Made by a program: the position numbers and the translations under genes
Shown here: one piece after another, positions 35,032 to 43,238 of the stretch
Layout: each line of letters starts with the position of its first letter
Position numbering within the stretch: position 1 is the first letter of the stretch
Source of the DNA: Motiliproteus sp. SC1-56
GTDB lineage: Bacteria > Pseudomonadota > Gammaproteobacteria > Pseudomonadales > Balneatricaceae
Length of the DNA stretch: 64,000 nt
Direction: 5' to 3'
NCBI RefSeq assembly: GCF_017309075.1
Contig: NZ_JAEMGS010000002.1
Location: forward strand, 124,001 to 188,000
The notes under the pieces: model-generated
What the model saw: the letters and a program-made list of their open reading frames with translations, nothing else
What the model was told of the DNA's origin: nothing
Databases searched by the model: none

Positions 35032-35705
35032 CAGGGCATGGCGAGGGGGGCGCTGTTCACGTCCTGCGGCCCAAACGGGTCTTGGAGCGGCAGCTGCAGG
35101 CGCGGCAGTGACCAGCCCTGGCGGCGTTTAAACAGGGTCAGGGCGACTCCCTGAGGGTCCGCCTCCAGCAGGGCGCGGTAGGGGGCTGCCGAAGCGAGCT
35201 GGCGGCAGCGCTTGGGGCGAAACAGAAAACCGAGCCCCTGGCCCTGGCTGGCCGCCAGCTGCAGGCGGCGCAGGGCGCGATCATCCGCCTGCGCCCCGGC
35301 CCAACCCAGCACGGCGCTGCATTCGCCGCTTTTGAGCGCTTGCTCAAGGGCCCAGTACTGCTCCTGGCGTGCGCGGCTGTGCACCATGAGGATGCGGCGG
35401 ATGTCGATACCGGCGGCGGCGAGGGCAGGGGCGTAGGGAACGTGGGGCGGATCCACCCAGATGATCCACTGCGGCTGTTGGGAGAGTGCTGCCAGCAGGG
35501 GGTAGAGCAAGCGCAGCTCGCCGCTGCCTTCGCCGGTGTAGAGCAGTTCGATCAGGTTGCCGGGCTGCCAGCCCTGCCCCGCCAGGCGGCGGTCAAGCTC
35601 CGGGTGGCCGCTGGGAATTCCCTTGCTGGCGGTGCGGGTGCGGGCTCCCTGCCAGAGGTTGCCGCGGTCCAAAAGTGAATCCAGGGAGGTGTTGGCTGTT
35701 TGCAT
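35031..35705 (-). CDS. imuA: ImuA, RecA/SulA-like translesion synthesis protein
   Basis: 224 residues. RecA-like core with ASKGIPSGHPELDRRLAGQGW and GNLIELLYTGEGSGELRLL in place of a true Walker A, and WIIWVDPP. First gene of the mutagenesis operon. The start at 35705 is 20 bp from the LexA box, so repression by LexA is expected. Confidence 0.92.
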   Translation of the reverse strand: MQTANTSLDSLLDRGNLWQGARTRTASKGIPSGHPELDRRLAGQGWQPGNLIELLYTGEGSGELRLLYPLLAALSQQPQWIIWVDPPHVPYAPALAAAGIDIRRILMVHSRARQEQYWALEQALKSGECSAVLGWAGAQADDRALRRLQLAASQGQGLGFLFRPKRCRQLASAAPYRALLEADPQGVALTLFKRRQGWSLPRLQLPLQDPFGPQDVNSAPLAMP

Positions 35706-35725
35706 GATCGGTACGTTTGTTGATA

Positions 35726-35741
35726 CTGTATATGCGTACAG
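35726..35741. promoter_or_regulatory. LexA (SOS) box shared by imuA and the radical SAM gene
   Basis: CTGTATATGCGTACAG: CTG-N10-CAG with the TA-rich core of the gammaproteobacterial LexA site. It lies 20 bp before imuA on one side and 32 bp before the ATG at 35774 on the other, so one operator probably controls both directions. Confidence 0.9.
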
Positions 35742-35773
35742 TATATGTAAACATTAAAACCCATGGCAAGCCG

Positions 35774-36727
35774 ATGATGGAATCCCCCGCTCTGCCCGCA
35801 AGGGGCACCAATCCCAAGCCCGGGCCACACCCGGATGCGTTGATTTATCGCCATCGCCGCCCGGAACTTCCCTACCGCGATGCCCTGGACCCCTACCCGG
35901 ACTGCGCATACGGTTGCGGTTACTGTGACGCCGGTACCGGGGGAAACGCCTCGAAGGGCGTCATCACGGAGGCGGCGAGCGGGCTGCAAAGACAGTTGCA
36001 AACCTGTCTGGAGCAGCCCGGCTACCGCTGTCAGCCGCTGGTGCTGGGCGCGGGCACCGATCCCTACCAGCCGGTTGAAGAGGGCGAGCGGATGACCCGC
36101 CAGTGTATTGAGGTGCTGGCGCGCTACCGCCACCCGTTGGTCGTGCAGACGCGCAGCGCGCTGATCTTGCGGGATCTTGACCTGTTGTCGCCCCTGGCTC
36201 GACAGCGCCTGTGTCGGGTCGAGGTGAGCTTGGCCACGCTGGACGAACAGCTCTGGCAGCGGCTGGAGCCGCAGACGCCGGATCCAGAATCGCGGCTCAA
36301 CGTGATACGGGCGTTGAGCGATGCCGGCGTGCCGGTAGGGGTTCGCATGGCCCCGCTGATTCCCCAGATCAATGAGGGGGAGGTTGAAGCGGTGCTGACG
36401 GCGGCGCGCCGGGCCGGGGCCAGTAGTGCCGACTACGGCTGGCTGCAACTGTCGGCGGGGGTAAGGAGCTGGTTAGCGGCCTGGCTGCAGCAGCACTTTC
36501 CTGGCCGCGCCCGGCACGTCATGCAGCTGGTGCAGCGTCAGGCGGGCAACGCCGAGGGTACCCGGCGTACACGCCAGTCCCACTCTGGCGGTTACCTTGC
36601 CGAGCAGCTGGAGCGGCGTTTTCAGCTCGCCTGTGCGCGGCTGGGGTTGGCCCGCGGCCAGGGCGGGCGCCTGGACTGCAGCCGCTTTGGGGAGTCGCCC
36701 GGCTCGGGGCAGCTCTCGCTGCTTTGA
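35774..36727 (+). CDS. SPL/PA0069-like radical SAM protein, divergent from imuA
   Basis: 317 residues from ATG 35774; upstream in-frame starts would run through the LexA box. The cluster motif is DCAYGCGYC (C-x3-C-x2-C), then VLGAGTDPYQPVEEGERMTRQ, as in spore-photoproduct-lyase-like proteins of the PA0069/Rv2578c type. VEVSLATLDEQLWQRLEP and SRLNVIRALSDAGVPVGVRMAPLIP follow. The residues after the Cys motif (DAGTGG) differ from the usual FARPTH. The C-terminus is QLSLL, resembling a beta-clamp motif. Sharing the SOS box with imuA suggests a DNA damage role; substrate unknown. Confidence 0.82.
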   Translation: MMESPALPARGTNPKPGPHPDALIYRHRRPELPYRDALDPYPDCAYGCGYCDAGTGGNASKGVITEAASGLQRQLQTCLEQPGYRCQPLVLGAGTDPYQPVEEGERMTRQCIEVLARYRHPLVVQTRSALILRDLDLLSPLARQRLCRVEVSLATLDEQLWQRLEPQTPDPESRLNVIRALSDAGVPVGVRMAPLIPQINEGEVEAVLTAARRAGASSADYGWLQLSAGVRSWLAAWLQQHFPGRARHVMQLVQRQAGNAEGTRRTRQSHSGGYLAEQLERRFQLACARLGLARGQGGRLDCSRFGESPGSGQLSLL

Positions 36728-36770
36728 TTCGATAGGTTCTGATTCGCTAGGTTCTGATTCGAGAGGTTTT
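36726..36770. repeat. 15-bp tandem repeat, three copies plus a partial fourth
   Basis: Units GATTCGATAGGTTCT, GATTCGCTAGGTTCT and GATTCGAGAGGTTTT occur head to tail, with a partial copy up to about 36779. The array begins inside the TGA of the radical SAM gene. The unit length is a multiple of three. It lies in the 112-bp gap before the convergent SDR gene. Confidence 0.85.
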
Positions 36771-36839
36771 GATTCTCTGTACTTGGGGCTCGGCGCTGCG
36801 GATTGGCCGCTGCGCGGGTACGGCCAGGGGCGGCGCTGC

Positions 36840-37562
36840 TTACCAGGGCAGGGGGCTGCCGTCCCAGTTCAGGAACTGCCCGCTTTGCTCAGGCGTGAGG
36901 TGTTCGAGCACTCGGGCCAGGCGGCGTGCGCTTTGCTCCGGCGTGTTGAGTTGCTGCTTCGGGATGCGATGCTGGAAAGGCTTTGAGAGCGGGGTGTCGG
37001 TGGTGCCCGGATGCAGCGCCACCACGGCAGCGGCAGGAAACATCCTGCGCCACTCGATCGCCAGGGTGCAAACAAACATGTTGAGCGCGGCCTTGGTGAT
37101 GCGGTAGCTGTACCACCCTCCCAGACGGTTGTCGCCGATGGACCCCACCCGTGCCGACAGCAGGGCCAGGGAGAAGGCGTCCCGGCGTGAGTAGAGGCGG
37201 CTGAGGGCCTGCACCAGCTGGATGCCCTGCAGGCAGTTGCGCTCCAGATTGCGGTGGAGGAATGCGGCGTCCACCTCCAGTACCCGTCTCTCCGGCAGCC
37301 GCCCCGGCTCATGCAAGAGGCCGCTGCAGTGAACAATCAGCCGGGGTTTATCAGCATATGCCTGTAGCTGTTGAAGCAGCTTTTCCGGGTAATCTGCCGC
37401 TTGGCATTCGATCAGTCGCAGCTGCGAATGTAGCGTGGCCAGTTCGGCAAGGGACGGGGCCAACGAGTGGCTGACGGCGATAACAGCTTCTTCGCCTTCC
37501 AAAAAGTGCCTGACCAGGGCGGCGCCAAGCCCGCCTCCGGCGCCGGTTACCAGCACGCTCAT
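36840..37562 (-). CDS. SDR family oxidoreductase (C-factor-like)
   Basis: 240 residues. Cofactor loop VLVTGAGGGLGAALVRHFL (TGxxxGxG), Ser in VGSIGDNRLGG and YxxxK in YSYRITKAAL. It resembles CsgA/C-factor-type dehydrogenases; the substrate is not evident. Its start overlaps the stop of the MerR-B12 regulator gene by 4 bp, so it is expressed together with it, as SDR genes often are in LitR-type light regulons. Confidence 0.88.
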   Translation of the reverse strand: MSVLVTGAGGGLGAALVRHFLEGEEAVIAVSHSLAPSLAELATLHSQLRLIECQAADYPEKLLQQLQAYADKPRLIVHCSGLLHEPGRLPERRVLEVDAAFLHRNLERNCLQGIQLVQALSRLYSRRDAFSLALLSARVGSIGDNRLGGWYSYRITKAALNMFVCTLAIEWRRMFPAAAVVALHPGTTDTPLSKPFQHRIPKQQLNTPEQSARRLARVLEHLTPEQSGQFLNWDGSPLPW

Positions 37563-38476
37563 GATGGCTGCTCCAGTGCTTGACGAATGGCTTCGAGCTC
37601 CGTGCCCAGCTGCTCCATCTGGTGCACGACCCGGACCCGGGGGGGGAGTTTGCGCAGGTGACTGACCCCTTCGCCCCCGGCCAGCAGCACCAGTTCGGAG
37701 GGCAGCTTTTCACTGAGCTCGCGTAGCGCGGCCATCACGCTTGTCCGCTTCTGTAGGGCGCTGAACGAGAGCGCCACCACCTGCGGCTGCAGGTCCCGGC
37801 AGGCGTCAAGCAGCTGGTCCACCGGTGTTTCAACCCCCAGGCTGATGGTCTCGGCACCCTCGGAGCGCAACAGCAGTTCCGCCATCATCAGCCCCATGCC
37901 GTGGCGCTCGCCGGGCAGGGTGGTGAGCACCACCCGGGGGCCGGGGGAGGGTTTGGCGGCACGGGCGCTGGCCTGGTGCAGCGCCCGGCCCAGGTGATCG
38001 GTGATCAGGTGCTCCATGTAGATGGAGAGCTGGCCGTTGGCCCAGGCGTTACCGGTCTGTTCGAGGAGTGGGGCGGCGGTATCGAGAATGAATTGCAGGG
38101 GGCCCTGCTGTTGCATGATGTCCTGAAGGCTCTGCTGGAGTCGGCGGGAATCGCCCCGTTGCGCGTTCTCAATCAGGCCATTGACCGCAGAGGGGCGTGC
38201 GGCTTCGCGTCCGGATGCCCCCTGTTCGACCAGGGCGTTCAGCTCTTCGGCAGAGAGCGGTACCACGGCGCCGGGGCGCCAGCCCCGGTTCAGCAGCCGC
38301 GACAGGGTGCGCAGTCGCGACACCTGTTCGGGGGGATAGCGACGCTCGCCCCGGGCGTTGCGATGGGGGATGGGGAAACCGTAGCGCCGTTCCCAGACCC
38401 GCAGGGTATCTTTGCCTATCCCGGTGTCCCGGGCGACTTCGTCGATGGTGGCATTCGGCTCTGCCGCTTTGTTCAT
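37559..38476 (-). CDS. MerR family regulator with B12-binding domain (LitR/CarH-like)
   Basis: 305 residues. N-terminal MerR DNA-binding domain (TIDEVARDTGIGKDTLRVWERRYGFP...ERRYPPEQVSRL), a helical linker, then a cobalamin-binding domain (from about residue 180) with ERHGMG, the (E/D)xHxxG motif for the B12 lower ligand, and GVETPVDQLLDAC. CarH/LitR proteins hold adenosyl- or methylcobalamin as a light sensor and leave DNA when lit. It lies upstream of the SDR gene and divergent from a periplasmic protein gene, with a palindrome in between (38513-38527). Confidence 0.88.
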   Translation of the reverse strand: MNKAAEPNATIDEVARDTGIGKDTLRVWERRYGFPIPHRNARGERRYPPEQVSRLRTLSRLLNRGWRPGAVVPLSAEELNALVEQGASGREAARPSAVNGLIENAQRGDSRRLQQSLQDIMQQQGPLQFILDTAAPLLEQTGNAWANGQLSIYMEHLITDHLGRALHQASARAAKPSPGPRVVLTTLPGERHGMGLMMAELLLRSEGAETISLGVETPVDQLLDACRDLQPQVVALSFSALQKRTSVMAALRELSEKLPSELVLLAGGEGVSHLRKLPPRVRVVHQMEQLGTELEAIRQALEQPS

Positions 38477-38494
38477 GGGCGCTCCTGGTCAGGT

Positions 38495-38527
38495 TTTGTC
38501 TGAACATACCACTTTGTCCTAGACAAA
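38495..38527. promoter_or_regulatory. Divergent promoter region with palindromic operator (probable MerR-B12 site)
   Basis: TTTGTC-CTA-GACAAA (38513-38527) is a perfect 6+3+6 inverted repeat, and a third TTTGTC half-site lies 18 bp away (38495-38500). TAGACA-N16-TATATT gives a plus-strand promoter (-10 at 38542-38547) for the gene at 38593. On the minus strand TTGGTT-N17-TATGTT serves the regulator gene. The palindrome overlaps both promoters, as expected for an autorepressor. Confidence 0.65.
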
Positions 38528-38592
38528 CCAAATTATCCGAGTATATTTATCGGGTATGCTGTACGTCCCACCGAGCGACAATGAGGTGCGCC

Positions 38593-39426
38593 ATGAACGC
38601 AAAGGTCATTAGTCATTTAGGGGTTGTGTCACTGGTGCTGGGGGCCGGGGTGCTGCATGCCAACCTCTACCAGCCGAGCGAGCAGGAGCTCAGCCACCGA
38701 ATAGCGGTGATGGAGCGTGCGGTGGCGGACTCTTCGGTCACCCCGCTTTACAGTGCCGAGCAGCGCAACGCCAAGCTTGATCTGATCGAAAGCGCGCGCC
38801 GCCACAGCCAGGCCGGCAACCAGAAAACGGCCTTGGCGCAGCTTGAAGAGGCGGGGCGAAAGCTTTATCCGATGGCTCCCCGGGACGATATCGTCCTGAG
38901 CGGTGACAAGCAGCGCCAGTGGCTGGATCAACTGGCCCGGGGCTATGATTCCTTGCTACCGGTGGCCCAGGAAATCGCGGCGCAGGAGGGGGCAGACCCG
39001 GCGCGCCTGCATGACTCCCGGGCGACGTTCGATGCCGGCCTTGCGGCTTTGGAGCGTGGTGACCTGGATGCGGCCGAGCGCCAGATGACGGAGGCCTACC
39101 GGGCCCTGCAGGGGCAGCTGGTGGCGCTACGCAGTGGTGAGGAGCTGGTCATCGCCCAGCCCGATCCGGGGACTGCCGAAGCCTGGCGAGAAGCGGAGCG
39201 CCGCTACGCGGATTGGCGTTTTTTTGCCGACTGGATGGGCGAATCGGCCCAGGAACTCGGGGTTGATCCGAGCCTGGTGCAAGCCGGCAGCGCGGCCGCG
39301 GACCGCATCTACCAACAGGCCAGCGCAAAGGCCGAGGCCGGGGAGTGGATGGAGGCGACTCGACAAATCGACGCCGCCTACCGGGTGATGGAGAACCACT
39401 GGCGCCAGGCTGGAATTGACATCTGA
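38593..39426 (+). CDS. Exported helical-repeat protein of unknown function
   Basis: 277 residues from ATG 38593 (GAGGTG 5 nt upstream). N-terminal signal sequence (VISHLGVVSLVLGAGVLHA). The mature part is almost all helical, with repeated units such as KTALAQLEEAGRKLYPM, GDLDAAERQMTEAYRAL and GEWMEATRQIDAAYRVM that look like TPR-like hairpins. No catalytic motif. It is probably periplasmic and co-transcribed with the glutathione peroxidase gene 11 bp downstream. It lies divergent from the B12-binding regulator and shares its operator region. Family not recognised. Confidence 0.72.
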   Translation: MNAKVISHLGVVSLVLGAGVLHANLYQPSEQELSHRIAVMERAVADSSVTPLYSAEQRNAKLDLIESARRHSQAGNQKTALAQLEEAGRKLYPMAPRDDIVLSGDKQRQWLDQLARGYDSLLPVAQEIAAQEGADPARLHDSRATFDAGLAALERGDLDAAERQMTEAYRALQGQLVALRSGEELVIAQPDPGTAEAWREAERRYADWRFFADWMGESAQELGVDPSLVQAGSAAADRIYQQASAKAEAGEWMEATRQIDAAYRVMENHWRQAGIDI

Positions 39427-39437
39427 GGAGAGCAACC

Positions 39438-39992
39438 ATGCGTAATCAGTTGATGGCAATGATAACCGGCCTGGGGCTTCTCCTCTCCCAGGGCGCCCTG
39501 GCCGAGTCCTCCAACTGTCCCCCCTTGCTTGATCACAGCTTCCGGCCGCTGGCCGGGGACGCGTCGCAGCGGCTGTGCGAAGTCCACCGTGGCAAGGTTG
39601 TCCTGGTGGTGAATACCGCCAGCGAGTGCGGCTACACCTATCAGTACGCGGGGCTGGAGCACCTGTATGAGCGTTTTCGTGAGCAGGGCTTTGTGATTAT
39701 CGGCTTCCCTTCCGACGACTTCGGAGGCCAGGAGCCGGGAGGGGAGGAGGAGATCAAGCAGTTCTGCCGGGATACCTACAGTGTCCAGTTCCCGATGTAC
39801 GAGAAAACCCACGCGGCGCAGTCTAATGCACATCCCTTCTTTCGGGACCTGGGTGAGGCCGCGGGGCAGTATCCGCAATGGAATTTTCACAAGTACCTGC
39901 TGGACCGCCAGGGTCGGGTGGTCGGCAGCTGGCGCAGCGCGGTGGAACCCGAATCTCAGGAGCTGGTGAGAACCATCAAGCGTTACCTGTAA
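39438..39992 (+). CDS. Glutathione peroxidase family protein, exported
   Basis: 184 residues. A signal peptide (MAMITGLGLLLSQGALA) is followed by the GPx fold: peroxidatic Cys in NTASECGYT, Gln in FGGQEPGG, and Trp/Asn in YPQWNFHKYLLD. It is a Cys, not selenocysteine, enzyme; in bacteria these mostly use thioredoxin-like donors. The signal places it in the periplasm. It shares a transcript with the helical-repeat protein. Confidence 0.9.
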   Translation: MRNQLMAMITGLGLLLSQGALAESSNCPPLLDHSFRPLAGDASQRLCEVHRGKVVLVVNTASECGYTYQYAGLEHLYERFREQGFVIIGFPSDDFGGQEPGGEEEIKQFCRDTYSVQFPMYEKTHAAQSNAHPFFRDLGEAAGQYPQWNFHKYLLDRQGRVVGSWRSAVEPESQELVRTIKRYL

Positions 39993-40051
39993 CTCAACCC
40001 CCGCTGATCAAATCGCGGCGCTGAGAGGGTAGGGTATCCGCCCGAGGGCTG

Positions 40052-40075
40052 GCAGGGCACGGCAGACGGCCCTGC
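40052..40075. terminator. Hairpin between convergent genes
   Basis: GCAGGGC / GCCCTGC with a 10-nt loop, between the ends of the glutathione peroxidase gene and the convergent DUF5610-like gene. It lacks T-runs, so this is a weak terminator candidate. Confidence 0.4.
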
Positions 40076-40085
40076 TGGCCGGCGT

Positions 40086-41243
40086 TCAGGGTTGTTCCGA
40101 GGTCTGTGGGGCCTGGCGGTTGATAAGGTCAAGCAGGCCGCTCAGGCTGTCCAGGTTGCTGCTGAGGCGTTCCTGAAGGCTCTCGCCTGCGTCCTTGAAG
40201 CGCAGGTCCTGGGTGGTCAGTGCCTGCAGGAGTTCCTGGGCGAAGCCCTTGGGTGACTGCATGAAGTCCAGGGCCGGACTGGCGAGGCGGTTGGCGAAAT
40301 CGTTGATCAGGTGTCCCAGCTTGCGTCCTTGCTGGGCCCCGGGGTTATCCAGCTCCTGCACCTGTTGGTAGGCGGATGCGGCGCTGTAACTCTGCGACTG
40401 GCTCAGGCGCAGGCTCATGGCGGCCAGCTCGGTCGTGTCCAGGCGAAATTCCTTGGCCTGCTCGAACGCGGCCTGAATATCGCCGTCAAAGAAGTCGTCG
40501 GCGATCTCGTTGACGTCCTTGATCAGTGCCTGCAGGGCGTCGATTTCATCCTCGTCCAGCTCCCCTTCAACGCTGAAGCGGTAGTGGCTGCTCTCGCTGC
40601 GAGCGAGGCTGAAGGTGGCGGCTGAAACCTGCCCGTCGCTGTACGAGGCAAAGCCTGCCTGGTAGTCACTGGCGCGGTTAAAGTGGATGGTGACTTCGTC
40701 GCCATCCCGGGTGCGCACCTTGAGGGACAGACTCTCAGCGGACTGGTAACGTTCCGCGGCCATAAAAGCGGTTTTGCCGCTGTGTTCGGGCGCGGCCTGC
40801 GGCTGCAACCCCTCAACCCCTTTCAGGGTCAGCGCCTGGGTTCGGTCGATGGTGGAGGCGAGCTCTTCGCTTAGCAGCCCCATCGCTTCCAGAATACCCC
40901 GGGCCTCTTCAAACCCCCTCTGGATCCCTTCCAGCGCCTGGCGGCGCAGGTTTTCCACCTGCAGCCCTGACTTACCATCGCGATGAGCCTGCTCTAACCC
41001 TTGGGCAACGAAGCCGGTAATCCGCTCGGCCACTTTTTTCGGACTGAAATCCTCCCCGGCCAGTGCCTTGAAGCCCTGGGACGCGCCAAGCCCCGGCAGC
41101 CGCTGGGCAAGCTGGCTGAGCAACGGGTCGGTGGGCTTGCTGTCGGTGCCTGCCGTGGGTTTTGCCGGGGAACCAAGTTGCGCGGGTGCGTCCTGCCGAG
41201 GTGCCAGGTTGGTAAGGCCGGGAAAGTTGGGAGACAGTTGCAC
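40086..41243 (-). CDS. DUF5610-like protein
   Basis: 385 residues, no signal peptide or membrane helix. Residues about 70-120 (EDFSPKKVAERITGFVAQGLEQAHRDGKS...) resemble the DUF5610 domain known from pseudomonad proteins. A beta-rich segment SLKVRTRDGDEVTIHFNRASDYQ and an acidic helical part (ELDEDEIDALQALIKDVNEIADDFFDGD) follow. Function unknown; Gln/Leu-rich and probably cytosolic or secreted without a signal. It is transcribed alone. Confidence 0.65.
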   Translation of the reverse strand: MQLSPNFPGLTNLAPRQDAPAQLGSPAKPTAGTDSKPTDPLLSQLAQRLPGLGASQGFKALAGEDFSPKKVAERITGFVAQGLEQAHRDGKSGLQVENLRRQALEGIQRGFEEARGILEAMGLLSEELASTIDRTQALTLKGVEGLQPQAAPEHSGKTAFMAAERYQSAESLSLKVRTRDGDEVTIHFNRASDYQAGFASYSDGQVSAATFSLARSESSHYRFSVEGELDEDEIDALQALIKDVNEIADDFFDGDIQAAFEQAKEFRLDTTELAAMSLRLSQSQSYSAASAYQQVQELDNPGAQQGRKLGHLINDFANRLASPALDFMQSPKGFAQELLQALTTQDLRFKDAGESLQERLSSNLDSLSGLLDLINRQAPQTSEQP

Positions 41244-41414
41244 GGGGCGGTCCTCAAACGGGTGAACTGATCTTCACAGCGGCCGCGCTGGTGAAAACTT
41301 GAGCAGTACGGCTGCTTTTTTAGCCAACCGGCGGCCTTGCGCCCTGAGCTCAGTTTCCAGCATCGGGGCCTTCGGCTATGCTGGCGCTAACACCTTCTTT
41401 AGCGTGATTTTTCC

Positions 41415-43238
41415 ATGCCCCGCAGCACAGGCCGTCATCACCACCGAACGCCGCCCGTTGACTCAATGGCCCCGGGGCAGGTGTGGCGGGTCTTTAAAAC
41501 CCTCTGGCCCTATCTCTGGGAGTTCCGCCGTCGCATGGGGGTGGCCTTCGTACTGCTGGTACTGGCCAAGGTGGCCACGGTCACCATGCCCTGGGCGCTC
41601 AAGCAGATCGTGGACAGCCTGGACAAGGCCCAACACCAGGTGATCGCGGTGCCTCTGGCAATGCTGATTTTCTACGGCCTGTTGCGTTTTGGCTCGGTGT
41701 TTTTCAGCGAAGCCCGGGATGCGGTGTTCAGCCGTATCACCGAGCGCGCCATGCGCCGCATTGTCCTGCGGGTATTTCGCCACCTCCACAGCCTTGACCT
41801 GGAGTTTCACCTCTCGCGCCAGACCGGCGGCATCAGCCGTGACATCGACCGGGGCGGCAACGGCTTTGGTTTTCTGATGCGCATGCTGGTGTTCAACATC
41901 GTACCCACCCTGATCGAAATTACCCTGGTGGCGGTGATTCTGCTGGTGACTTTCAGCGCTTGGTACAGCCTTATCATCCTGGTCTGCGTCGGGGTATATA
42001 TCGCCTTTACCGTGATCACCACTGAATGGCGCAACCGCTTTGTTCGCGAAGCCAACCGCCTGGATTCGGAAACCAACACCCGCGCCATCGACAGCCTGCT
42101 CAATTACGAGACGGTGAAGTACTTCAATAACGAGGCCTACGAGGCGGCGGCCTACGACGAGAACCTGGCGCGCTGGGAAGGGGCGCGGCTGAAAACCCGG
42201 CTGACCCTGGCGGCGCTCAATAGCGGGCAGGCGCTGATTATCGCCGCCGGGATGGTGCTGATGCTGTGGATGGCGGCCGCCGAGGTGGTCGGCGGTGAGA
42301 TGACGCTGGGATCCTTGGTGATGATCAACGCCTACGTCCTGCAGCTGTTCATGCCACTCAATTTCCTGGGCATGGTCTATCGGGAGGTGCGAAGGGCCTT
42401 GGCCGATATCGAGAACATGTTCAGCCTCTTACAGCGCACGCCTAAAGTGCGCGACAAACCGGGCGCCACGGATTTGTCGGTGACCCGGGGGCGGGTGGAG
42501 TTTCGCGGCCTTAACTTTGGTTACCACCGCGACCGTCCCATCATCAAGGACCTGAGCTTTGTGGTGGAGCCCGGGCAGAAGGTGGCTATCGTTGGCCCGA
42601 GCGGGGCGGGCAAGTCGACCCTGGCCCGGCTGCTGTTCCGTTTCTACGAGCCTGACCGTGGCGACATTCTGATCGACGGCCAGCCGATCTCGACGGTCAC
42701 CCAGGACAGCCTGCGCCGGGCGATTGGCGTCGTCCCCCAGGACACGGTGCTGTTCAACGACAGCATTTTTCACAACGTGGCCTACGGTGATCCCGAGGCT
42801 TCGCCGGAGGCGGTGCGCGAGGCGATCCGCCTGGCCAGTCTCGAGGGCTTTGTGGCCTCGCTGCCCGAGGGGGAACAGACGCTGGTCGGGGAGCGGGGAC
42901 TGAAGGTTTCCGGGGGAGAGAAGCAACGGATCGCCATCGCCCGGGTGATGCTCAAGCGCCCGCCTATTCTTCTGTTTGACGAGGCGACATCGGCGCTGGA
43001 CAGCGCCAGCGAACGGGCGATTCTCGGCGCCCTCAACCAGCTGGCGGCGAATCACACCAGCCTGGTGATTGCGCACCGCCTGTCGACGGTCGTCGACGCC
43101 GACCAGATCCTGGTGCTGGATGGCGGCACCCTGGTGGAGCAGGGGACCCATGAGCAGTTGCTGGCAAAGGAGGGGCGGTACGCGCGCATGTGGCGTCTGC
43201 AGCAGAGTAATGATCGTGTGCAGAAGGAGGAGGCTTGA
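41415..43238 (+). CDS. ABC transporter, fused permease and ATPase (Atm1/HMT-like)
   Basis: 607 residues (ATG 41466 would give 590). Six membrane helices in residues 30-330, with NYETVKYFNNEAYE, a loop typical of the Atm1/ABCB7 branch. The ATPase domain has Walker A GPSGAGKST, signature VSGGEKQR and Walker B ILLFDEATSALD. Atm1-type exporters move glutathione conjugates or metal-thiol compounds. Its stop overlaps the start of the dipeptidase gene (TGATG). Confidence 0.9.
   Translation: MPRSTGRHHHRTPPVDSMAPGQVWRVFKTLWPYLWEFRRRMGVAFVLLVLAKVATVTMPWALKQIVDSLDKAQHQVIAVPLAMLIFYGLLRFGSVFFSEARDAVFSRITERAMRRIVLRVFRHLHSLDLEFHLSRQTGGISRDIDRGGNGFGFLMRMLVFNIVPTLIEITLVAVILLVTFSAWYSLIILVCVGVYIAFTVITTEWRNRFVREANRLDSETNTRAIDSLLNYETVKYFNNEAYEAAAYDENLARWEGARLKTRLTLAALNSGQALIIAAGMVLMLWMAAAEVVGGEMTLGSLVMINAYVLQLFMPLNFLGMVYREVRRALADIENMFSLLQRTPKVRDKPGATDLSVTRGRVEFRGLNFGYHRDRPIIKDLSFVVEPGQKVAIVGPSGAGKSTLARLLFRFYEPDRGDILIDGQPISTVTQDSLRRAIGVVPQDTVLFNDSIFHNVAYGDPEASPEAVREAIRLASLEGFVASLPEGEQTLVGERGLKVSGGEKQRIAIARVMLKRPPILLFDEATSALDSASERAILGALNQLAANHTSLVIAHRLSTVVDADQILVLDGGTLVEQGTHEQLLAKEGRYARMWRLQQSNDRVQKEEA

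Noticed and set aside
36726-36770. CRISPR-like array
   Set aside because: Units abut directly with no spacers, are only 15 bp long and no cas gene is near.
36597-36986. Open frame encoding an SDSxG-like repeat
   Set aside because: It overlaps the end of the radical SAM gene and arises from the 15-bp DNA repeats; no start site supports translation.
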